NCBI GenBank assembly: GCA_002335115.1 | Contig: DDCR01000076.1 | Location: 1-7,591 of the forward strand | DNA length: 7,591 nucleotides | Reading direction: 5' to 3' | Origin: Oceanospirillaceae bacterium UBA2001 | GTDB taxonomy: Bacteria; Pseudomonadota; Gammaproteobacteria; Pseudomonadales; Balneatricaceae | Part shown: positions 1 through 7,200 of the stretch, in pieces | Layout: each line of letters starts with the position of its first letter | How positions within the stretch are numbered: position 1 is the stretch's first letter | Translations under genes and position numbers: made by a program | Notes under the pieces: model-generated | Databases searched by the model: none | What the model was told of the DNA's origin: nothing | Seen by the model: only the letters and a program-made list of their open reading frames with translations

Positions 1-1
1 C

Positions 2-25
2 ACTCAAAGCGAGACATCCAAATGA
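2..25 (+). CDS. ccmE: Probable 3' end of ccmE (heme chaperone), partial
   Basis: Reading from base 2 gives the short open tail TQSETSK followed by TGA at 23-25, which forms an ATGA overlap with the ccmF start. CcmE is the membrane-anchored periplasmic heme chaperone that passes heme to CcmF, and it usually lies directly upstream of ccmF. CcmE C-termini are poorly conserved and hydrophilic, which fits this tail. Seven codons cannot identify a protein, so the call rests on gene order and on the same ATGA arrangement recurring at the ccmF-ccmG junction. The heme-binding histidine and the OB-fold lie outside the window. Confidence 0.5.
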   Translation, partial: TQSETSK

Positions 26-1977
26 TCCCAGAAATTGGTAACGTTGCCTTAATTTTGTCTCTGTTCTTAGCTGTGAGTTTAAGTCTACTGCCAATGTTGG
101 GTTCTTACACTGGTCAAACCCGCCTAATGCTGAGTGCTAAACCCCTTTCCGTCGGACTGGGCGTCATGCTGCTCATTGCTTTTGCAATGTTAACCGTGGC
201 CTTTGCCCAGGATGATTTTAGTGTGCGCTACGTAGCACAGAATTCCAATACAGCTCTGCCCATACAATACAAAATTAGTGCAGTTTGGGGTGGTCATGAA
301 GGGTCATTATTACTTTGGGTGGTGATCCTTGGTATGTGGACTATGGCGGTTAGTCTTCTGAGTAAGACGCTGCCCCTCATTATGCAAGCTAGAGTGTTGG
401 CAGTCATGGGCATGATAGGGGTGGGTTTTATATCCTTTACTTTGCTTACGAGTAATCCTTTTTGGCGTTTATTGCCAGAGGCGGCCCTTCAAGGAGCAGA
501 TTTAAATCCTCTGTTGCAGGATTTTGGCTTGATCGTTCATCCACCTATGTTATACATGGGTTATGTTGGATTTTCTGTAGCTTTTGCGTTTGCGATAGCC
601 GCTTTGTTAGATGGTCATTATGATGCAGCATGGGTGCGTTGGTCCCGCCCATGGACCAGTGTTGCTTGGGCTTTTTTAACAGCAGGCATTGCCCTTGGCA
701 GCTGGTGGGCCTACTATGAGCTCGGCTGGGGTGGATGGTGGTTTTGGGATCCTGTTGAAAATGCCTCCTTTATGCCTTGGTTGGTAGGAACGGCGTTGCT
801 TCACTCATTGGCTGTATCAGAAAAACGAGGTTTGTTTAAAAATTGGACCTTATTACTTGCGATCCTGGCCTTTAGCTTGAGTCTGCTAGGTACTTTTTTA
901 GTGCGCTCAGGGGTACTCACTTCAGTGCACGCATTTGCTTCAGATCCTGATCGTGGCTACTTTGTTTTGGTGCTGTTGGCCATTACAGTGGGAGGCTCTT
1001 TACTGTTGTTTGCTTTGCGCGCAACTACGGTGGAAAGTCAGGTAGGTTATCGTTTTTGGTCGCGTGAAACGTTTTTACTATCGAACAATGTGTTACTTGT
1101 GATTGCGGCCCTCACCATTTTATTAGGCACTTTGTACCCTCTATTTTTAGATGCTTTGGGAGGCGGTAAAATTTCTGTGGGACCGCCCTATTTTAATGCT
1201 GCTTTTGTGCCTTTAATGGTGCTTTTGGTGGTGGCTATGGGATTTGGTTTGGGTTCGAAATGGAAGCGCATAAACCCCACCGAGTTACTGCGATTATTGC
1301 GCTCACCTGCGCTCATAGCAGTGGTCCTGGGGCTCGCATTTCCGTTTACTTATGCGGGTGAATTTAATGCTTCGACCGCTTTGGCCGCCGCATTATTAGT
1401 GTGGTTGTTGGCGGCCTCGTGGGTTGACTTGAGCCGTCGGTTGCGGCACCAAAATTGGTGGCGCGGTTTGCGGCAATTAAACCCTGGCTACTACGGCATG
1501 TTGATGGCACACCTTGGTGTAGGAGTGATGGCCTTGGGTATTGCTGTTGTTAGTCATTACTCGGTACAAAAAGACTTACGCATGGGTGTCGGCGATCAAG
1601 CTACGCTGGGTCAGTATGAATTTACCTTTATGGGTGTGAAAAACGTAGTAGGGCCCAACTTTACTGCGGTTGAGGGCCAAGTTAAGGTCGTCAAAGACAG
1701 TGATTTTGTCGCCTATTTGTTGCCTCAAAAACGCACGTACACGAGTCGTGGGCAAGTCATGACTGAGGCGTCTATTGATCCAGCCCTGAGTCGGGATATT
1801 TATGTGGCTATGGGCGAACCCTTATCTGATGGAGCTTGGGCCATGCGATTGCATATCAAGCCCCTCATTCGTTGGATCTGGCTTGGGGCGCTGATGATGG
1901 CATTGGGTGGCATGCTCGCTGTTTGGGACAAACGCTATCGACGAACTAAATCTACCACCAATGGAGCTGTAATATGA
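22..1977 (+). CDS. ccmF: CcmF, heme lyase subunit of cytochrome c maturation System I
   Basis: This is a 651-residue polytopic inner-membrane protein of the CcmF/CcsA heme-handling family, close to the E. coli length (about 647). It takes heme from holo-CcmE and, with CcmH and CcmI, ligates it to the CXXCH cysteines of apocytochrome c in the periplasm. The tryptophan-rich WWD motif spans residues 236-253 (GWGGWWFWDPVENASFMP and W253). Candidate heme-ligand histidines are H173 (in LIVHPPMLYMGY), H261 (LLHS), H303 (in LVRSGVLTSVHAF) and H497 (in MLMAHLGVG). The first three have the same numbers as the E. coli ligands as I recall them, which supports the start at 22. A soluble region of roughly residues 515-610 precedes the last membrane span (about 617-635, with RWIWLGALMMALGG). 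The gene overlaps the presumed ccmE by 4 bases and ccmG by 4 bases. No truncation or missing key residue is visible. Confidence 0.98.
   Translation: MIPEIGNVALILSLFLAVSLSLLPMLGSYTGQTRLMLSAKPLSVGLGVMLLIAFAMLTVAFAQDDFSVRYVAQNSNTALPIQYKISAVWGGHEGSLLLWVVILGMWTMAVSLLSKTLPLIMQARVLAVMGMIGVGFISFTLLTSNPFWRLLPEAALQGADLNPLLQDFGLIVHPPMLYMGYVGFSVAFAFAIAALLDGHYDAAWVRWSRPWTSVAWAFLTAGIALGSWWAYYELGWGGWWFWDPVENASFMPWLVGTALLHSLAVSEKRGLFKNWTLLLAILAFSLSLLGTFLVRSGVLTSVHAFASDPDRGYFVLVLLAITVGGSLLLFALRATTVESQVGYRFWSRETFLLSNNVLLVIAALTILLGTLYPLFLDALGGGKISVGPPYFNAAFVPLMVLLVVAMGFGLGSKWKRINPTELLRLLRSPALIAVVLGLAFPFTYAGEFNASTALAAALLVWLLAASWVDLSRRLRHQNWWRGLRQLNPGYYGMLMAHLGVGVMALGIAVVSHYSVQKDLRMGVGDQATLGQYEFTFMGVKNVVGPNFTAVEGQVKVVKDSDFVAYLLPQKRTYTSRGQVMTEASIDPALSRDIYVAMGEPLSDGAWAMRLHIKPLIRWIWLGALMMALGGMLAVWDKRYRRTKSTTNGAVI
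1963..1966 (+). promoter_or_regulatory. Ribosome binding site of ccmG, inside the ccmF 3' end
   Basis: GGAG lies 7 bases before the ATG at 1974 and supports that start. It sits within the last codons of ccmF, so ribosomes ending on ccmF cover it. This suits coupled translation of the two genes. Confidence 0.7.
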
Positions 1978-2522
1978 CTCACACTGCAAAGCGACTACTG
2001 ATGGTGTCGCCCATGGTGATGGCCTTCGCACTGGGGTTATTTCTCTACCAAGGAATTGGCCAAGACCCTAACAACACTGAATCAAGTTTGATTGGTCAAA
2101 CATTACCTGAGTTTAGTGGCCAAACACTGGATTCTCCCAGTAGAAATGTGTCTCAAGCTGACATGCTTGGCCAACCAGCTCTTGTCAATGTTTGGGCCAC
2201 TTGGTGTCCTACCTGTCGGGCTGAGCATGAATTTTTAAACACTATTGCTCAACAAGACAATGTTCGCATCTTTGGGGTTAATTACCATGACCAAAAAGAT
2301 GCAGCGCAGCAATGGCTGCAAGACCTAGGCAACCCCTATGTGTTTTCAGTGTTTGATCCAAACGGTGCTCTTGGGATTGAGTTGGGTGTCGTTGGTGCCC
2401 CAGAAACCTACTTAATTGATGCCCAAGGAGTAGTGCTTGATAAACTCACTGGAGAACTAAATGAGCGAACTTGGCCACAGTTGCGTAGCCAATATCTCAG
2501 TTTGTTAGAGGCCAAGAACTGA
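1974..2522 (+). CDS. ccmG: CcmG/DsbE, membrane-anchored thioredoxin-like reductase for cytochrome c maturation
   Basis: This 182-residue protein has an N-terminal membrane anchor (about residues 8-27, no cleavage site evident) and a periplasmic thioredoxin fold of the TlpA/ResA/DsbE type. The redox site is WATWCPTC, with C78 and C81 as the active cysteines. The cis-proline loop GAPET, with P143, matches the CcmG family signature. CcmG receives electrons from DsbD or CcdA and reduces CcmH and/or the apocytochrome CXXCH disulfide, so that the cysteines can react with heme vinyl groups. The start is supported by GGAG at 1963-1966 and by the ATGA overlap with ccmF. The stop shares one base with the ccmH start. 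The length is typical, since E. coli CcmG is about 185 residues. The electron donor is not in the window. Confidence 0.97.
   Translation: MTHTAKRLLMVSPMVMAFALGLFLYQGIGQDPNNTESSLIGQTLPEFSGQTLDSPSRNVSQADMLGQPALVNVWATWCPTCRAEHEFLNTIAQQDNVRIFGVNYHDQKDAAQQWLQDLGNPYVFSVFDPNGALGIELGVVGAPETYLIDAQGVVLDKLTGELNERTWPQLRSQYLSLLEAKN
2507..2511 (+). promoter_or_regulatory. Ribosome binding site of ccmH, inside the ccmG 3' end
   Basis: AGAGG ends 10 bases before the ATG at 2522, a slightly long but workable spacing. It lies inside ccmG, whose stop codon overlaps the ccmH start as TGATG, so termination-reinitiation is plausible. Confidence 0.5.
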
Positions 2523-3013
2523 TGTTAAAAAGTATTACAGTGAGCCTATTATTAGGTTTCATGAGTTGGGCCTCGCCGCTGTTGCAAGCTGATGTTGGCT
2601 CTTATGAATTTGCAGAACCAGAAATGGCACAACGTTTTGTTGACCTAACTACCGTTTTACGTTGTCCAAAATGTCAAAATCAAAATTTAGCAGATTCAGA
2701 TTCGATCATTGCGAAGGACTTGCGTGGGCAGTTACAAATGTTGATCAAGACGGGCCAGACTGATCGTCAAATTACAGACTTTATGGTGCAGCGTTATGGT
2801 GAATTTATTCTCTATGATCCGCCTTTTAATAAAGGCACTTTGGTGTTGTGGCTGGCTCCATTTGGCATGGTATTGCTTGGTTTATGGGCGCTGTGGTTTT
2901 TTGGTCGCAAAACCACAGGCCAAGGTGCAATGTTGACACCCAAGGAGCAACAACAAATAGAACAACTGTTAGCAGACAACCAAACCCAGCACAGGGATTT
3001 AAAAAATGATTGA
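2522..3013 (+). CDS. ccmH: CcmH, short form, periplasmic thiol oxidoreductase of the heme lyase complex
   Basis: This 163-residue protein matches the short CcmH/CcmL family. Residues 1-23 look like a secretion signal (hydrophobic core, possible cleavage after QA at 22-23). The family motif LRCPKCQNQNLADS contains the redox pair C48 and C51. A helical domain follows, ending in RYGEFILYDPP (residues 91-101). One membrane span occupies about 106-127, and the hydrophilic tail would be cytoplasmic. CcmH reduces or holds the apocytochrome CXXCH cysteines and works with CcmG and the CcmF-CcmI lyase. Unlike E. coli CcmH, it carries no TPR domain; that role falls to the neighbouring ccmI. The gene overlaps ccmG by 1 base and ccmI by 8 bases. 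Confidence 0.97.
   Translation: MLKSITVSLLLGFMSWASPLLQADVGSYEFAEPEMAQRFVDLTTVLRCPKCQNQNLADSDSIIAKDLRGQLQMLIKTGQTDRQITDFMVQRYGEFILYDPPFNKGTLVLWLAPFGMVLLGLWALWFFGRKTTGQGAMLTPKEQQQIEQLLADNQTQHRDLKND
2993..2997 (+). promoter_or_regulatory. Ribosome binding site of ccmI, inside the ccmH 3' end
   Basis: AGGGA lies 8 bases before the ATG at 3006 and fixes that start, which falls within the last codons of ccmH in another frame. Confidence 0.6.
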
Positions 3014-4241
3014 ACTTTGGGCTGCGATTGTTTTTTTATTGTGCCTAACAAGTGGATTTGTACTTTGGGCTTGGTGGCGGCCCTTGCCTATGTCAGCGCT
3101 GGTTAATAATAGAAATGATGCCGTAGTCTCACTTTATCGTGCTAAAAAAATGGAACTTGAGCAAGAACTTGCTTCTGCACAAATCAATCGCAGTGATTAC
3201 GATCAAGCTTTGGCTGAAATGCAGCGCACGTTATTATTAGACACTTCAGCGGCATCTGGCTCCAACAAGTCGGCCAATCATGCAGGTGGTTTTTTATTGC
3301 TGTTGGTCGCTTTAGTGATTCCAGCTGCGGGCTTAGTGACCTATTTTCAATTAGGTTCCTACAGTGGCTTGCAGCAAAGCTATAACTTAAAAAACACACG
3401 TTCAATTGCTGCCTCTGCACCGTCATTGAAGTTGTTAATAAGTGGACTTGAAGGGGCTTTGCAGGAACAGCCCAATAATCCGGAAGGCTGGTATTTATTG
3501 GCCAATAGTTATATGCAATTAGAGCAGACAGCCATGGGCATTAAAGCGTTTGAGCAAGCGTTAAGCTTTGTGGAAATAGGTAGTCGTCAGCAGGCTGCGC
3601 TTCTGGGGCAGTATGCACAAGCGGTGTTTTTTGATGAGGGTGAATTTAATGAAAGAGTTAATCAAGCCATTGCTGAGGCCATGTCACAAGACCCAAAAGA
3701 TGTGTCAGCTCTAAGTTTGTTGGGTATTCAAGCCTTTGAAAATGCTCGTTATGAAGCTGCTATACAGTTTTGGCAACGTGCGTTACCCAGGGCTGGTGAG
3801 GGACAAGGTAGAGTTTCACTAGAATCTGGTATTGCAAGCGCCCAACAAATGCTTAATAAAGATTCCAGTCATAGCCAAGGGGAGTCCCTAGCGGTAAAGG
3901 TGTCTTTGGCCAATGGTCTGTCTATTCCGGCCTCAACCCAAGCGGTGCTTTTTGTTTATGCTAGAGAATCTGAGGCAGGCATGCCACTATTTGCTAGTAA
4001 ATTAGACCCTAATGATCTGCCCCTTGACGTGCTTTTTACCAATTCAATGGCGCTTCAGGTGGGTACACGTTTGGCTGATTATAAATCTCTAAAATTTATT
4101 GCCCATATTGCATTAGCCGGTGTTCCGGGTCAAAAGTCTGGTGATTTGGTAAGTCAAACCCTGGACGTGATGATTGACGGTAGTGATATTAATGCAGAAA
4201 ATAAAACAGTTTATTTGACCATCGACCAAATCCTGAAGTAG
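3006..4241 (+). CDS. ccmI: CcmI (CycH), TPR-containing apocytochrome c chaperone of the heme lyase complex
   Basis: This 411-residue protein has the CcmI layout. Membrane span 1 lies at about residues 2-24. A cytoplasmic, heptad-like loop follows at 42-79 (starting LYRAKKMELEQELA). Membrane span 2 is at about 95-117, and the rest is periplasmic. Two TPR units are readable, at about 159-192 (PEGWYLLANSYMQLEQ) and 231-260 (ALSLLGIQAFENARYEAA). Less clear helices fill the space between them. From about residue 297 there is a C-terminal beta-type domain seen in CcmI/CycH proteins (VKVSLANGL, then LFVYARE and MPLFASKLDPNDLPL). CcmI binds the C-terminal helix of apocytochrome c and presents it to CcmF-CcmH. 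It is the last ccm gene here and overlaps ccmH by 8 bases. TPR and C-terminal regions of this family diverge quickly, so the domain edges are approximate. Confidence 0.95.
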   Translation: MIELWAAIVFLLCLTSGFVLWAWWRPLPMSALVNNRNDAVVSLYRAKKMELEQELASAQINRSDYDQALAEMQRTLLLDTSAASGSNKSANHAGGFLLLLVALVIPAAGLVTYFQLGSYSGLQQSYNLKNTRSIAASAPSLKLLISGLEGALQEQPNNPEGWYLLANSYMQLEQTAMGIKAFEQALSFVEIGSRQQAALLGQYAQAVFFDEGEFNERVNQAIAEAMSQDPKDVSALSLLGIQAFENARYEAAIQFWQRALPRAGEGQGRVSLESGIASAQQMLNKDSSHSQGESLAVKVSLANGLSIPASTQAVLFVYARESEAGMPLFASKLDPNDLPLDVLFTNSMALQVGTRLADYKSLKFIAHIALAGVPGQKSGDLVSQTLDVMIDGSDINAENKTVYLTIDQILK

Positions 4242-4276
4242 TCTAGCATCAAAAATACTAACTCTAGAGTGAATGG
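4242..4276 (+). other. ccmI-smc intergenic gap, no terminator seen
   Basis: These 35 bases hold no G+C-rich hairpin followed by T residues, and no convincing -35/-10 pair. The only structure is a 10-base palindrome at 4261-4270. SMC ribosome binding is weak: the best candidate is GAG at 4267-4269, 7 bases before the ATG. Transcription from the ccm operon probably continues into smc, although smc may also have a promoter within ccmI. Confidence 0.6.
4261..4270. repeat. 10-base perfect palindrome upstream of smc
   Basis: ACTCTAGAGT is a perfect inverted repeat without a spacer, ending 6 bases before the smc ATG and covering its weak ribosome binding site. It could be a small operator half-site pair, but it is short and its role is unknown. 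A chance occurrence is quite possible. Confidence 0.4.
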
Positions 4277-7200
4277 ATGCGCCTAAAGAGCATCAAATTA
4301 GCCGGCTTCAAATCTTTTGTTGACCCTACTAAGGTCCTTTTACCAGGGAACCTGTGTGCTGTGGTTGGCCCCAATGGCTGTGGAAAATCTAATATTATTG
4401 ATGCGGTTCGTTGGGTTATGGGAGAAAGTTCTGCCAAAAATCTGCGGGGTGAGAACGCGACGGACGTTATTTTTAATGGTTCAAGTAGTCGACAACCCGT
4501 TGGTCAAGCAACCATTGAATTAGTGTTTGATAATCATGACCGCACTTTAGCGGGTGAATTTGCCAGTTACAATGAAGTCTCCATCCGTCGCAAGGTTACT
4601 CGTGAAGGACAATCTACTTATTATTTAAATGGTCAAAAGTGCCGCCGAAGAGACGTGACAGATTTGTTTTTAGGAACAGGCCTAGGTCCTCGTAGTTATT
4701 CTATTATTGAACAGGGCATGATTTCTCGCCTGATCGAATCCCGTCCTGAAGAATTGCGAGTTTATATTGAGGAAGCCGCTGGTATTTCTCGTTATAAAGA
4801 GCGCCGACGGGATACTGCCAACCGCATTAGCCGCAGCCGTGAAAACCTAGCACGCTTGCAAGATATTAGAGAAGAGCTAGGCCGTCAATTAGAAACCCTT
4901 AAACAGCAAGCTACAGCAGCAGAACAATATACCGAACTAAAACAGAATGAGCGCCAACATAAGTCTCAATTGGCGGCCCTACAATGGCGTGAGTTACGCC
5001 AAAAGTTGATAGATCAACGCATCAATATGGGTCGCATTGAAGAACAAATTGTTTTGCAAAAAACTCAGCAAGACACGCTTTTAGTGCAACTAGACGTGCA
5101 AAAAAATGACTTGGCCTTGTTGAATGATAGTTTTACCGAACAGCAGGGTGGGTTTTATGGTTTGGGAGCAGACATAGCGCGTTTAGAACAAACCATCGAG
5201 TACCAGCAACAACAACAAAAGCGGTGGCAAGCCGATGAGACTGAAGCACAAGAGCAGTTACAAAGGATCGATGAGGCATGTACGGCAGATGGTAACGAGC
5301 TTAACCAACTCAGTCAGCAACAAGAACAGTTCGAACTAGAGGCTGAGTTAGCCGCTGAACAGTTATTTGAAGCCGAAACCCATGTGCAAGAAAAAGAGGA
5401 AGAGCGTCAATATTGGCAACTTCAGTGGCAGCAAAAAAGTGATCAAACGAGTCACTTAAAACGCATCATAGAGGTTGCCAAAACAGGTTTGCAACATCAA
5501 CAACAGCAGGCTAGCCAAGCGCGACAAGATCGCCAAACAAGTGTCAGCGAACTGGAAAATCTAAGTTTTGCAAATGAAGATGATATTGATTTATTAGAAG
5601 CTCAACTTGATCAGCAAAAACAACAACAGGAGCTTTTTAAGGAGCAGTTGTTACGTTTAGAAGCGGAGTTAGAAGCCCTTAAACAAGAAGAGCGTGGGCA
5701 ACAAGAGGCGTTAGACGGGCAAGTACAGGAATTAGGTATGCTGGCTGGCCAACTGGCATCATTGCGCTTGCTTCTAGCAGAAGCCGAACAAGATGCGCCA
5801 GACTTGCCTGCAGATTGGCAGGCAGAAGTTGATCAAAAGCTTGTCGACGCTATGCAAGTGGACCCTCAGTGGGAAGTGGCTGTGGAGCACATTTTACAAG
5901 ATTGGCTGGGTGGCTACTTGTTGGGTCAAATGCCTGACCAAAATGTCGACCAATTAATTGCTGCCAGAGGCTTGACACTCTTTGTACCGCAGCAGCATCA
6001 AAATTCTATAAAGTCAATTAATACGCATCCAAGTTTAGTTGATAAGGTCACAGTGCCTTTTGGCTTGCAAGGTTTATTAGCTCACGTGTTCTTGGCTAAT
6101 AATTGGCATGAGGCAAATGACTTGTTAGCCAGTTTACCGATTTATGCCAGTGTCATTTTGCCTGACGGTCTATGGATAGGTCATGGCTGGGTGCGCACGC
6201 CACCTCGAGAGGGCAGTGTGACTGGAGTGCTTGGGCGCAAGCAACAAGTACAAGCTTTGTCGACTCAAGAGGAAACGCTGCGCGCTCATCAAAAAATCAC
6301 CCAAGACGCACTAATACAAGCCAGAGAAGACACTTTAGCGCTTGAACAAAACCTAACTCAAACGCGTGAAGCCCAGCAGCAAGGCCAGTTTCAAACGCAG
6401 CAGAAACAGCAGGCGCTTGCTCTTTTGCAACAACAAAGTCAGCAGGGCTTGGCACAGCAGCAAAATTTACAACAACGAATACAACAGCAAACTCAGCGGC
6501 TAGAAGACTCAGACGAAGAAATGGCATTGCTTCAAGAGCAGTTGGGTGAGCACGAATTAGCACTTGAAAGCACACAATTAAACTTGCCAGACTTAGAAGT
6601 TGATAAAGAATCGGTAGAGACACAACTTGGTCAAGCTAGGCTTGAGTTTAGTCAGAAGCAGCAACAAGTGATGCAACTGCAAGCCCGCAAAGACAGTGTG
6701 CTGGCGCAGATAACCAGTTTAGGACGTTCTGTTGAACGTCTGCACGAACAACGTGCTCAGTGGCGTGATAAACAAACCGAGATTGAATCTAGAAATGGTG
6801 GCCAGCAACAACTAGATGATGGATCTGAGAAGAGCCTGACGGAGCAACTGGAGAGACTGCTTACTTTGCGTGTGGAAGCAGAGACTAAAATGGAGCAAGG
6901 GCGGCATGGCATTAATCAATTAGAACAGGTGATGCGTCAGCTAGAGAAACAGCAGCTTCAACAAGACAATGAGATTCAACAAGCTGATCGGGAGCTGCAA
7001 GATGAGCGTTTAATTGAACGTGAGTTAGAGGTTAATGCAGAACATATTAAAAAATCAATGATAGAGCAAAACGTACTGGTGGAAAAGCTGGCAGAAGTAC
7101 TACCGGAGTCTATTGATCAAGAGCAGTTAAGTCGCTTGCTAGAGCAGTGTCAGAATCGCATCAAGCGCCTTGGTGCGATCAACTTAGTTGCGATTGAAGA

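Noticed and set aside
1822..2031. Minus-strand open frame across the ccmF-ccmG junction
   Set aside because: It is antisense to two well-recognised genes, with no family resemblance in its translation. The minus-strand frames at 2812-3051 and 3184-3426 were rejected for the same reason.
4215..4244. Possible promoter TTGACC, 18 bases, TAGTCT at the end of ccmI
   Set aside because: The -35 match is good, but the -10 matches only three of six positions. It also lies in coding sequence, so it is not strong enough to annotate.
4245..4297. Nine-base direct repeat AGCATCAAA at 4245-4253 and 4289-4297
   Set aside because: The second copy is explained by smc codons. Two copies of a 9-mer in A+T-rich sequence are easily chance.
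4317..4523. Plus-strand open frame of 68 codons at the start of smc
   Set aside because: It is a shifted reading of the SMC N-terminal head. The smc frame carries Walker A and R57 over the same bases.
5204..5218. CAA-repeat tract as a possible microsatellite or CRISPR-like repeat
   Set aside because: It is in frame within smc and encodes Q residues in the coiled coil, and there are no spacers or regularly spaced repeat units.
6297..6623. Open frame of 108 codons on the minus strand
   Set aside because: It lies wholly inside smc, whose frame is unmistakable. Its leucine/alanine-rich product is the complement of the glutamine and glutamate codons of the coiled coil.
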